This document shows, piece by piece, positions 46,457 to 55,204 of a stretch of 64,000 nt of DNA. Origin of the DNA: Arsukibacterium sp. UBA5043 (GTDB lineage: Bacteria > Pseudomonadota > Gammaproteobacteria > Enterobacterales > Alteromonadaceae); assembly GCA_002415085.1 (NCBI GenBank), contig DIBV01000004.1, forward strand, positions 265,879-329,878, read 5' to 3'. Position numbers and translations under genes: made by a program. The notes under the pieces were generated by a model. It had not been told where the DNA came from. It saw only the letters and a program-made list of their open reading frames with translations, and ran no database searches. The number at the start of each line of letters is the position of its first letter. Position 1 is the stretch's first letter.

Positions 46457-47440
46457 TTAGTTCGCTTGTTGTGCCAAAGAAATGGCCTGATTTACCGCAT
46501 GAAATAAGCTGCCTGGGTCTGCCTTGCCGCTGCCGGCAAGATCCAGGGCAGTTCCGTGATCTACTGAGGTACGGATCAGCGGTAATCCGAGGCTAATATT
46601 AACCGAACGGCCAAAGCCTTTATATTTAAGTACCGGTAATCCCTGATCATGGTACATCGCCAGCACAGCGTCTGCATCATCCAGATATTTGGGCTGAAAC
46701 AGTGTGTCAGCAGGCAGTGGCCCTACTAAGTCAATACCCTCTGCCCGCAACTCGTCCAGCGTTGGGCTGATAATATCCAGCTCTTCCCGTCCCAGATGGC
46801 CATCTTCGCCAGCATGGGGGTTAAGCCCACATACGTAAATTCGTGGCTGGTTAATTGCAAATTTGTGCCGTAAATCATGGTGCAGGATGGTAATGACTTT
46901 GAGCAGTCGATCCCGGGTAATGGCTTTGGCGACATAAGCCAGAGGAATATGGGTCGTTGCCAGCGCGACCCGTAACCCTTCAGTGGCGAGCATCATGACC
47001 ACATAGGGTGTATTTGACTGATGCGCAAAAAATTCGGTATGGCCACTGAACGGAATACCGGCTCTGTTTATAATTCCTTTGTGCACGGGGCCGGTGACAA
47101 CGGCCGCAAATTCAGTACTTATCGCATTCTCACCAGCAAATTGCAGTGTATTTACCACGTACTGGCCATTGGCAACATTCAGTACGCCAGCCTCAACAGG
47201 CTCGGTCAGGGCAAAATCAGCAACGGTTAGTGTGCCGGCTGCCTGGGCCCTGGCGGGGATCTTGCTGTCATAGGGTAGCAATGTCAGATCAATACCTAAC
47301 CGTGCAGCCCGGGTAGCGAGTAATTCTGCGTTGCCGCACACAACCAGTTCTACCGGCCAACTCTGGCGGGAAAGCGCTACGACCAGATCCGGCCCGATGC
47401 CCGCTGGCTCGCCGGGCGTAACGGCAATACGCAGCGTCAT
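46457..47440 (-). CDS. pdxA: 4-hydroxythreonine-4-phosphate dehydrogenase
   Basis: [21 protein letters not shown] is the conserved start; [40 protein letters not shown] and [27 protein letters not shown] carry substrate and metal ligands. The enzyme acts in pyridoxal phosphate synthesis. Length is 327. It abuts surA directly (stop and start adjacent) in the standard operon. Confidence 0.97.
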   Translation of the reverse strand: MTLRIAVTPGEPAGIGPDLVVALSRQSWPVELVVCGNAELLATRAARLGIDLTLLPYDSKIPARAQAAGTLTVADFALTEPVEAGVLNVANGQYVVNTLQFAGENAISTEFAAVVTGPVHKGIINRAGIPFSGHTEFFAHQSNTPYVVMMLATEGLRVALATTHIPLAYVAKAITRDRLLKVITILHHDLRHKFAINQPRIYVCGLNPHAGEDGHLGREELDIISPTLDELRAEGIDLVGPLPADTLFQPKYLDDADAVLAMYHDQGLPVLKYKGFGRSVNISLGLPLIRTSVDHGTALDLAGSGKADPGSLFHAVNQAISLAQQAN

Positions 47441-48730
47441 CTAACTCTCCGGTAACACGTCAATGAAGGCTTCGTCGCGTATTTCTTTTAGAAAATTTGC
47501 TGATTCTTCATTAAAACGACGGTTGTAAATCATCCGGTAAACCTGTTCACGTTTTTTATCAGCCGTCGCATCCACAACACGCTTGTCCAGTACCTGCGCG
47601 ATATGCCAGCCGTGCTCTGTTCGGAATGGCTCACTAATCTCATTAGTTTCCAAACGCAATAAGGTGTCACGAAATGCCGGTACAAATACCTGAGGTTCAC
47701 TCCAGCCCAAATCACCACCGTCCATCTTTGAACCCGGATCTTCAGAATGCTGCTTGGCCAATTCAGCAAAATCGGCTTCGCCGGCGCGAAGTTTGCTAAC
47801 AAACTGATTCAGGGTATTGCGAGCGCGTTCTTCACTAAGAATAATGGATGGTTTAATTAAAATGTGGCGGGATTTGATTTCCTGAATTTCAGCAACGTTT
47901 TCGCCACGGATATCAAAGATAGTTATAATATGAAAACCCGCTCCAGAGCGCATCGGACCGATTAAGTCACCTTTTTTCTTATCGCGAATGCTCTCTGAAA
48001 ACAGGGTTGGCATTTCATTTATGTTCATGAAACCAAGTTCGCCACCTTCCAGAGCTTTTCCGCCGGAAGAAGAGGCGATGGCAATGCGTTTGAAATCACT
48101 ACCGCTTTGCAACAACTCCATCACTTTATCTGCGCGCTCTTTGGCAGCACTTATATCATCGGGCGATGCCTGGTTGGGAACGGCGATAAGGATATGCCCC
48201 AGATTGTATTCCTCACTGACAGCACCCTGTTCTTCCATTAACTTCAGCAGACTGTCAACTTCCTGCGGGCTGATATAAATGCGGCGCTGCACGCTACCAC
48301 GGACCACTTCGCTGGTAATAATTTCTTCTCTGAGCTTTTCTCTAAACCGCGCATAATTGCCTTCTTCAGCTTCAACCTGGCGGCGAAATGCTTCGATGCT
48401 GAGATTTTCACCCTGCGCGATGTTACGAATAGTATCGTCAAGCTGAGCATCACTGATTTGCAAGCCCATCCGTTCAGCAAGCTGCAACTGCAGACTGGTT
48501 AATATCAGTCGCTCCAGTGCCTGGGTACGCAATGCCTGATCAGAAGGAAGGGTTTGTCCCTGAGCTTCTGCGTTACGTTTAACCCGGTTTACCACGTCAT
48601 CAATATCACTTTGTAAAACAACACTATTATCAACAATAGCGGCAACCCGATCGATCTCTTTTTCGGCTGCCATACTGGAAAAACTCAACCAGCCGATAAA
48701 AGCCAGGCAGATAACTTGCTGTAACTTCAT
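47441..48730 (-). CDS. surA: Periplasmic chaperone / peptidyl-prolyl isomerase SurA
   Basis: A signal peptide (VICLAFIGWLSFSSMAAEK) is followed by the SurA N domain (DRVAAIVDNSVVLQSDID). Two parvulin modules come next: the first around YNLGHILIAVPNQ, the second around KSRHILIKPSIILSEERA with DPGSKMDGGDLGWSEPQVFVPAF. SurA escorts outer-membrane proteins, notably LptD, through the periplasm; the gene follows lptD by 11 bp. Length is 429, as in E. coli. Confidence 0.97.
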   Translation of the reverse strand: MKLQQVICLAFIGWLSFSSMAAEKEIDRVAAIVDNSVVLQSDIDDVVNRVKRNAEAQGQTLPSDQALRTQALERLILTSLQLQLAERMGLQISDAQLDDTIRNIAQGENLSIEAFRRQVEAEEGNYARFREKLREEIITSEVVRGSVQRRIYISPQEVDSLLKLMEEQGAVSEEYNLGHILIAVPNQASPDDISAAKERADKVMELLQSGSDFKRIAIASSSGGKALEGGELGFMNINEMPTLFSESIRDKKKGDLIGPMRSGAGFHIITIFDIRGENVAEIQEIKSRHILIKPSIILSEERARNTLNQFVSKLRAGEADFAELAKQHSEDPGSKMDGGDLGWSEPQVFVPAFRDTLLRLETNEISEPFRTEHGWHIAQVLDKRVVDATADKKREQVYRMIYNRRFNEESANFLKEIRDEAFIDVLPES

Positions 48731-48741
48731 AAATTCCTACA

Positions 48742-51000
48742 CTAATTAGTTAGTAAATACGGCCGACGGTATCCAAAAATGCCATTTGACAACATGTCTG
48801 ATACGCCAAAACCTGCTTTATCACCGAAGCCTTTTAACACAAATTGCAAACTAAGGCTGCTATCCAGTTCGCCAAACTGCAGTGCATTATCAATACTGGT
48901 ATCGAGATTTGCCACAATGTGACGTCGAGCTACCAGCCGAACTGCCCAACAGCAGGATTCGTATTGCACACCAAAATTGGCATCTATCATACGATGGTTT
49001 GTGACATCACGATAGTAACTGGCAATAAGCTGCCAATCTTTTGCCAATGGAACCGTGCCCAGTACACCCACTTGCTGAATCTCTAACCCTGAGACCGCCC
49101 GGCTGTATCGATGGTTCAATTGCAGTAAGGTATTCTCACTGCCCCGGTAGTCAAGACTGGCGTTACTTTTGATAATTCGCTGACCATCAATATCATATTG
49201 GGTGGCAGCACTTAAATACCATTTCCGGTACCAATGCCAAATCATTTCCGCGGCCAGCACCGAGTCAGTTGCAGTTTGGTTTTCAGTCAGATTATCAGTC
49301 GCCTCGACCGGGTCTTCCAGAAAGAAGATTTGGCCCAGACTAAATCGAAATAACTCGTTATCAATATTGTCGTAAAAACGGGTAGTCCAGCCAACAGTTA
49401 GTTGATTAGCCTCGTTTATTCTGTCTATGCCAGAGAAGCGGTTTTCCCGGAATAGGCCATGATAATCATCTTGTAACCGGGTGGTGTCATACAAACCAAT
49501 ATTACTCTGCTGCCGGTACGGTATATATAAATATTGAATTTGTGGTTCGAAAGTCTGCAGTGCCGGTTCGCCGAACCAGTCATATTCCCGTTCCAGATTT
49601 AACCGGCTGTACAGTCGTATTTTTGGCAGAGCCCGTTGCACTGACGAGTCAATATCTACCGTATTATTATGACTCTGCTGCTGGTAATAGGTGTAAAGCA
49701 TACTTGCTTCAGCAGTAAATTCGAGCGCCGGAGTGACAAAGGGTAAACGTAGTTTGGGCTCAACGTGTAAACGGTTTGCGGCATTAATTAGTGCATTATC
49801 ATTTTCAAAATGAGCATAACTGGCCTGCCATACCAGCTCAAGCGGATTGAATATCTGCCAGGGCTTGGCTGAACTTAGCTGCAATTCAGGTAGCATTTTA
49901 TACGCGTCCGCAAAGTTACCCAGAATTTCAAAACCCTGCAGTCTGAGCTGGCTATTGATATTCTCACCATAGTGAGCAATGGTTGCTTCGCGATAAAGTT
50001 GGGTATCACTCTGGTTGGCGTAATCCGAACCTAATTCAGTAATGTACGCATCATCACTGACATCAGTAAAGTCAATATAACCACGCCAGCTACTGCTGAA
50101 ATCAGAGCGATGTGTTAAATGGCTTAGATAACGACTACCGAAATCATCTGGTTTTTCATTATCGGAACTCAGGTATTCAAGTTGCATGATTCCCTGATGG
50201 TCAGATGTCAGATAGCGAAATTCTGATTTTATCTGGGTGCCGCGTTTGCTCATATAACGCGGTGTCAGGGTCAGGTCGTAGTTCTCAGCTAAATTAATAT
50301 AGTACGGAAGCTCAACATCAAGCCCCAATAATTGAGAACTACCTATCTTGGGCAATAACAAACCGGTCTTGCGTTGCTCGTTTACAGGGAACGTCATGTA
50401 GGGCAGATAGAATACCGGAACGTCTTTGATTTTAAAAACCGCATTGCTGGCAGAACCCCAGCCTTCACCTTCATTAATTTTAATATCGCTGGCATGTAAA
50501 GCCCAGCTATTATCTTCAGTAGGGCAAGTGGTAAATAACGCCTGATCCAAGCGGATTTGCTCCGGACTGGCTTGCAGGCTTTGGGCGTAACCACGCCCGG
50601 CCTGTGCTATAAACTGGTAATGTGCGTCAGTTATAATAGCTTTGTTTTCAGCGGTATTGGCAAGAAAGGAGCTGGCAGATACTTTTAAGCTGGTATCAAA
50701 ATATTCAATCCCACCCTCCGCAAAAATTTGTTGCTCTTTGCGACTGAAACGGGCACCTGGCGCGGTAAGTAAGGTATCACGATGGATAATCTGCACATTA
50801 CCACTGAACAGGGCGGTTTGATTGCCACTCAGATCTGCGTCATCTGAGCTGATCCGCACCGTATTGTCATCCGGGTTCAGATTAACCAGCACAACAGGTG
50901 GGGTTAGTGGTTGGTAACACATTGGGATAACAGGTTCACTTGCCTGCAGCTGGCTACAGAGCAAGCCTGTGATTGTTATCCCGGTAAACCATAGTTTCAT
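48742..51000 (-). CDS. lptD: LPS-assembly protein LptD
   Basis: A signal peptide ends near LLCSQLQASEP. An OstA/LptA-like jellyroll follows (ALFSGNVQIIHRDTLLTAPGARF), then a large beta-barrel. Cysteines needed for the two LptD disulfides appear present: one near the mature N-terminus (PMCYQPL), one in FTTCPTED, and an adjacent pair in ESCCWAVRL. LptD with LptE inserts LPS in the outer leaflet. It is the first gene of its operon and diverges from djlA. Length 752 is in the family range. Confidence 0.96.
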   Translation of the reverse strand: MKLWFTGITITGLLCSQLQASEPVIPMCYQPLTPPVVLVNLNPDDNTVRISSDDADLSGNQTALFSGNVQIIHRDTLLTAPGARFSRKEQQIFAEGGIEYFDTSLKVSASSFLANTAENKAIITDAHYQFIAQAGRGYAQSLQASPEQIRLDQALFTTCPTEDNSWALHASDIKINEGEGWGSASNAVFKIKDVPVFYLPYMTFPVNEQRKTGLLLPKIGSSQLLGLDVELPYYINLAENYDLTLTPRYMSKRGTQIKSEFRYLTSDHQGIMQLEYLSSDNEKPDDFGSRYLSHLTHRSDFSSSWRGYIDFTDVSDDAYITELGSDYANQSDTQLYREATIAHYGENINSQLRLQGFEILGNFADAYKMLPELQLSSAKPWQIFNPLELVWQASYAHFENDNALINAANRLHVEPKLRLPFVTPALEFTAEASMLYTYYQQQSHNNTVDIDSSVQRALPKIRLYSRLNLEREYDWFGEPALQTFEPQIQYLYIPYRQQSNIGLYDTTRLQDDYHGLFRENRFSGIDRINEANQLTVGWTTRFYDNIDNELFRFSLGQIFFLEDPVEATDNLTENQTATDSVLAAEMIWHWYRKWYLSAATQYDIDGQRIIKSNASLDYRGSENTLLQLNHRYSRAVSGLEIQQVGVLGTVPLAKDWQLIASYYRDVTNHRMIDANFGVQYESCCWAVRLVARRHIVANLDTSIDNALQFGELDSSLSLQFVLKGFGDKAGFGVSDMLSNGIFGYRRPYLLTN

Positions 51001-51174
51001 CCAGTCTTCTCTGCCCCAGATTTATCATTTTTTTGGTAAGATTAGCCCGCTATGATAAATCAATTTTAGATTTCCTGCTAATCCGATATAGTGCGTTTTG
51101 ACGATAGTCACTGACTTCATTAGAGTAACGAAGCGCAGCAGATACCACGTAGTCCAGTTTAGGAGGAAAATACT

Positions 51175-51957
51175 TTGTGGGGTAAAATTCTTGGAGCCTT
51201 ATTTGGACTGGCACTGCTGAGGCTGCCCGGCTTGTTTATTGGTCTGATTCTGGGGCATTGGTTCGACCTGAAAATGGGCGCCAACCTGGCAAGGTTTCGC
51301 GGGATATTTCACGAACCCGGCGATCAACAAGGTTTGTTCATGTATACCACGTTTGCCACCATGGGTCATATCGCCAAAGCAACGGGCGTGGTGACGGCTG
51401 CTCATATTCAGCAGGCCAGACATTTTATGCAGCAACTTGGCCTGAACGAGGCGCAGCAACAAGAGGCGCAGGCTGCGTTTCGCGATGGTAAAGCCAGCAA
51501 CTTCCCGTTGATGGCTCAGCTGCAAACGTTTTATCAGCATTATGGCCGCCAGAATGATGTGATAAGGTATTTTATTGAAATACAGCTGGGCATTGCTAAT
51601 GCCAGCGGCGAGATGAGTCAGCAACAGCAGGTATTACTACAGCAGGTTGCAACACAACTGGCAATATCCCGCATCGAGTTGGAACAAATGGTGGCTGCTT
51701 ATCGGGCTCAGCAGCGATTTAACCAACGAAATACGCAACGCCCGGCAGCAAATGCCGTGCAGGATGCCTATAAAGTGCTAGGCGTAAGTAGTGATTGCAA
51801 TGATAAAGAGTTAAAACGGGCATACCGGAAATTAATGGCCCAGCATCATCCTGATAAACTTATGGCAAAAGGGGTTCCTTTGGCTATGTTGGATGTTGCA
51901 AAACGGCGGACTCAGGAAATTCAGGCCGCGTATGAATTACTGAAGAATCGGCAATAG
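51175..51957 (+). CDS. djlA: Membrane-anchored J-domain co-chaperone DjlA
   Basis: WGKILGALFGLALLRLPGLFIGLILGHWFD is the N-terminal membrane anchor. A TerB-like domain follows (TTFATMGHIAKATGVVTAAHI), and a C-terminal J domain carries the HPD triad in YRKLMAQHHPDKLMAKG. The start is a TTG at 51175, supported by a perfect AGGAGG eight bases upstream. DjlA stimulates DnaK at the inner membrane. It is divergent from lptD as in E. coli. Confidence 0.95.
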   Translation: MWGKILGALFGLALLRLPGLFIGLILGHWFDLKMGANLARFRGIFHEPGDQQGLFMYTTFATMGHIAKATGVVTAAHIQQARHFMQQLGLNEAQQQEAQAAFRDGKASNFPLMAQLQTFYQHYGRQNDVIRYFIEIQLGIANASGEMSQQQQVLLQQVATQLAISRIELEQMVAAYRAQQRFNQRNTQRPAANAVQDAYKVLGVSSDCNDKELKRAYRKLMAQHHPDKLMAKGVPLAMLDVAKRRTQEIQAAYELLKNRQ

Positions 51958-51967
51958 CCAGAAAGAC

Positions 51968-52753
51968 TTATAGCCCTAAGCTGTGCAACCAACCCGTTAT
52001 TTCTTTTAAAACCCAGGCATGAATATCTTCATCATAAAAAGTACCAGATAACTGACGCTGGCGGTAATTCGTTTTAAGATTACGCTGCACCAATTGTTGT
52101 CTCAGCTTTAGGTTAGCAGTGACGAATCGGTTGTCGCGTTGATGACTTATATCCAGAGTGGGGATTGATTGCTGTGCAATGTAGCCCGCTAATTCGCGAT
52201 TTAACGTCACGTCCGCCAGATAGACTCCGAGCATAATATATGCCGCAGGTGATTCAAGCTGATCTGTATTGTACAGTCGGTTTAATAAGGCGGCATTGCT
52301 GCCTTTTCCGATAACAATGATATTGCCACCCTGTAACTGAGCCTCGCCCATGGCAGCACGCATTCGCTCTGCAAGCAATTGCTGGTATGTGGTCGAATCT
52401 GGTTCAAGGCTGAATTCAGCAGGAGGAGGAGGCATAATCGCCAGCGTGTGCCAGCCGTAATCATTAAGCCGTTGACGCAAAGTATCAAGATAATCTGGGC
52501 TGACCGGACGTTCAGCCCAATCAGGTACCAAAATGGCAGTACCCTTATTATAGCTGGTAAGAGCCTGACGTTGCAGTGCCATGAAACTGCCAGATTCACT
52601 GGTTAATTCGGTTAATTCGCTGGCAAGGATCTGGCGTTGCAGATCCTTTTGCCAAAGTTGTTGGATCGAAGGGGCTTCCTGCGCCGCTACCGTTATCTGG
52701 AAAACAGTAGCGATTAAAAGCCAGGTTAGGCCCTGACAAAGCGTTTTATTCAC
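51968..52753 (-). CDS. Exported DUF3530 alpha/beta-hydrolase-like protein
   Basis: A signal peptide (LTWLLIATVFQITVAAQ) precedes a fold with AILVPDWAERPVSPDYLDTLRQRLNDYGWHTLAIMPP and IIVIGKGSNAALLNRLY, in the position of a nucleophile elbow. The elbow serine is embedded in GKGSNA and not in GxSxG, so hydrolase activity is uncertain. The overall pattern is DUF3530, common in Alteromonadales and Pseudomonas. It converges on djlA with a 10-bp gap and lies 22 bp downstream of a small exported protein on the same strand. Confidence 0.78.
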   Translation of the reverse strand: MNKTLCQGLTWLLIATVFQITVAAQEAPSIQQLWQKDLQRQILASELTELTSESGSFMALQRQALTSYNKGTAILVPDWAERPVSPDYLDTLRQRLNDYGWHTLAIMPPPPAEFSLEPDSTTYQQLLAERMRAAMGEAQLQGGNIIVIGKGSNAALLNRLYNTDQLESPAAYIMLGVYLADVTLNRELAGYIAQQSIPTLDISHQRDNRFVTANLKLRQQLVQRNLKTNYRQRQLSGTFYDEDIHAWVLKEITGWLHSLGL

Positions 52754-52775
52754 ATATGACCTGTTAACTCAGCTG

Positions 52776-53141
52776 TTATTGGCTGTTATCGGCCAAGCCA
52801 GTGATAACGTTAGCTGCATCGTTACCGTCTATGTATTCTGGGAACGTATATAAAACTTTACCATCATGACTAACCTTAACATAGCTCTCGCCCTGCTCAA
52901 GCAGCTGAACTGCTATCGAGGATTGCATGATAAAGCAAAAGGTTGTCGGCTTAAATTCGGCAAGCGCTTTTGCCATTTCTTTAAGTTGTTCATTTACGGC
53001 CAGTCGCTGAGTTTCATTTTCATCGGTACAGACATGGGCAGATTGCTGCAAAGATACAGATTGCTCAGCTTGCACATTAAAAGTAATACAGGCTAATACT
53101 GTGGCAAGAGCACAGTAACGACCAATAGCTTGTACAGACAT
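52776..53141 (-). CDS. Small exported protein of unknown function
   Basis: The 121-residue product has a signal peptide (LATVLACITFNVQAEQS) and a mature part with two cysteines (HVCTDENET and TTFCFIMQSS), probably a disulfide. I do not recognise the family. A GGAGTTCC sequence before the ATG is a weak ribosome site. It is on the same strand as the DUF3530 gene and separated from upstream ompA by a terminator, so it has its own promoter in 53142-53200. Confidence 0.65.
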   Translation of the reverse strand: MSVQAIGRYCALATVLACITFNVQAEQSVSLQQSAHVCTDENETQRLAVNEQLKEMAKALAEFKPTTFCFIMQSSIAVQLLEQGESYVKVSHDGKVLYTFPEYIDGNDAANVITGLADNSQ

Positions 53142-53203
53142 AGGGAGTTCCTCAAACGGCTTATAGAGGGCTAAACCTAGCAGGAAGTTATGCGGTCGGC
53201 AAT

Positions 53204-53231
53204 AAAAAAAACCGCCATGACTGGCGGTTTT
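53204..53231 (-). terminator. Rho-independent terminator of ompA
   Basis: On the minus strand ACCGCCA, loop GTCA, TGGCGGT is followed by TTTTTTTATT. It stands just after the ompA stop. Confidence 0.92.
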
Positions 53232-53248
53232 TGTTAAGCGTAAGAAAA

Positions 53249-54331
53249 TTAACGTAATACAGGTTCTTTAACTTTCGCTGTTACTTTTGCTTCAATTCGT
53301 TGGTTTGCCGCATTTGCTGCAGGGGTACTGTCATCAATACGTGGCTGAGTTTCACCGTAACCAACAGAGGTAATACGTGAAGATTGTACACCTTCGCTAG
53401 TCAGAATGTCGGCTACTGATTTTGCACGACGCTTAGATAACAACATGTTATATGCATCGTTACCCGGTTTAGACGCATGACCTTCAATAACCACTTCTGA
53501 TTCAGGGAAGCGTTTCATGAATGCCGCTAACTGGATGATTTCTGAACGTTGGTCTGCAGAAACAGCAGCAGAGTCAAATCCAAATTTCACTTCAACGTCA
53601 ACATCACCGACCCGCTGCATGGTTTCTTTGAACACAGTACAACCCTGTGGATCAACTTGATGATTGGCAGCTGTGTTAGGGCAGCGATCATTACTATCCA
53701 TTACGCCGTCTTTATCGCTGTCAGCTGGCTTAGCCGGTTGTACCGGGGCAGGTGCCGGAGCAGGAGCAGGTGCAGGCGTTGGTGCAGGTGCCGCTTCAGC
53801 ACCAAAAATCCAGCTGGCACCCAGTTTAATACCGGCGTCATACCATGAGCCGTTATTAATACCCTCGTATCGATTCGCTTCGGCGAACAGGGCAACATCA
53901 TTACGGACAAAGTAACGGTAACCGACACCCAGGTTCAGTGCATCTGAGCTTAGGTTGCCTTCGAAGTGTTTCCAGCCGCCAACGATATATAAGTTAGAGT
54001 TTGTCAGATGATACATGGCATCAACGCCAAAACGATCATTACCAATACTGCCACCGGTTAATGAATCTAAACGTTGTCTTGCGTATTCTAAACGCACTCC
54101 CCAGTTCTGATTAACCCGGTAACCTAGTTCTGCACCGATACCAGGACCGTGTTCAACATTATCCCATTCGGCTGAAAGTGATTTATTTTCATGTGACCAA
54201 TAGTATTCACCAAATAAAGAACCGAATACTTTGCGTTCTAAATCAGCCGCTGAAGGTGATTGTGCCAAAGCCTGAGTGCTTATAAACGGCAGGGCAGCCA
54301 ACACAGCAAGGGCAGTCATTTTAAGTTTCAT
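53249..54331 (-). CDS. ompA: OmpA-family outer-membrane protein
   Basis: A signal peptide (ALAVLAALPFISTQALAQ) precedes an eight-stranded OmpA-type barrel (LFGEYYWSHENKSLSAEW... GVRLEYARQRLDSL... LGASWIFG). An Ala-Pro linker (residues about 180-200) and a thrombospondin-3-like calcium segment (DSDKDGVMDSNDRCPNT) follow. The OmpA C-terminal peptidoglycan-binding domain has VKFGFDSAAVS and VVIEGHASKPGNDAYNMLLSKRRAKSV. The canonical TDxxG-type motif reads HASKPGND here. It anchors the outer membrane to the cell wall. It is monocistronic. Confidence 0.92.
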   Translation of the reverse strand: MKLKMTALAVLAALPFISTQALAQSPSAADLERKVFGSLFGEYYWSHENKSLSAEWDNVEHGPGIGAELGYRVNQNWGVRLEYARQRLDSLTGGSIGNDRFGVDAMYHLTNSNLYIVGGWKHFEGNLSSDALNLGVGYRYFVRNDVALFAEANRYEGINNGSWYDAGIKLGASWIFGAEAAPAPTPAPAPAPAPAPVQPAKPADSDKDGVMDSNDRCPNTAANHQVDPQGCTVFKETMQRVGDVDVEVKFGFDSAAVSADQRSEIIQLAAFMKRFPESEVVIEGHASKPGNDAYNMLLSKRRAKSVADILTSEGVQSSRITSVGYGETQPRIDDSTPAANAANQRIEAKVTAKVKEPVLR

Positions 54332-54546
54332 CCATTTCTCCTTAGATTTAATCCAGCATTCAATAGCAAGCTTTATTCGTGCTAACTATTAACTTGCCAT
54401 CTATATTACAAGTCGTTTTGTATTAAAATTTGTTCTTTAATTGTTCTTTATTAAAAATAGTACAGCAATTTGTTATTTAGCAACCCAATATGCTGAGTAT
54501 CATAAGCCAGTTAACTGAATATGGGGTTAATAATTGTAAAAAGAAG

Positions 54547-55203
54547 TCAAAAAGAACAATTTACTGCAAAAATAAGTGTTTTCCCATTTGCCGGATGCTG
54601 CAGCGATAATGTTTGCGCATGTAACTGCAGACGTTCTGCTGCGGCAAAGGCTTTCGGGTCTGCGTAAAACTTGTCACCGAGTATAGCATGCCCGATCATT
54701 TGCATATGGACTCGTAGCTGATGGGAACGGCCAGTTACCGGTGTTAGCTGCACCCGGCTGACATTAGCAGAGCGTTCCAGCACCTGATAATGTGTGACAG
54801 AGGCTTTACCCCGCTGATAACACACCATCTGCTTAGGACGATTTGGCCAGTCACAAATTAATGGTAAACAAATAGTTCCCTGATCTGCTGCCACCCGGCC
54901 AGTAACTCTGGCGATATAGTTTTTTTCGGTTTGTCGTAACTGAAATTGGCGGTTGAGTTGGCGCTGGGCATCGGCATTTAATGCTAACACCATGACCCCG
55001 GAGGTTGCCATATCCAACCGATGTACAATTCGCGCCGTTGGCAGTACTAGCTTGACTCGATATTCCAGACAGTCCCAATGTTCCTGGGCTTTACCCCGGA
55101 CTGATAGCAAGCCACTGGGTTTGTTGACGACCAGAATATCATCATCCTGATAAATGATATCCAGATAGGGGGTCAGTGGCGGCTGATAATGAAACGGATT
55201 CAT
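54547..55203 (-). CDS. rluA: Dual-specificity 23S rRNA / tRNA pseudouridine synthase
   Basis: IIYQDDDILVVNKPSGLLSVRG and RIVHRLDMATSGVMVLALNADAQ contain the catalytic Asp of the HRLD motif; LTPVTGRSHQLRVHMQMIGHAILGDKFY completes the RluA family pattern. At 218 residues with no S4 domain it matches RluA, which modifies U746 of 23S rRNA and U32 of tRNA-Phe. It starts two bases after the rapA stop, as in E. coli rapA-rluA. Confidence 0.95.
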   Translation of the reverse strand: MNPFHYQPPLTPYLDIIYQDDDILVVNKPSGLLSVRGKAQEHWDCLEYRVKLVLPTARIVHRLDMATSGVMVLALNADAQRQLNRQFQLRQTEKNYIARVTGRVAADQGTICLPLICDWPNRPKQMVCYQRGKASVTHYQVLERSANVSRVQLTPVTGRSHQLRVHMQMIGHAILGDKFYADPKAFAAAERLQLHAQTLSLQHPANGKTLIFAVNCSF

Positions 55204-55204
55204 G

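Noticed and set aside
53730-53800. Ala-Pro coding repeat in ompA as a mobile or regulatory repeat
   Set aside because: It is the usual proline-alanine linker between barrel and peptidoglycan-binding domain.
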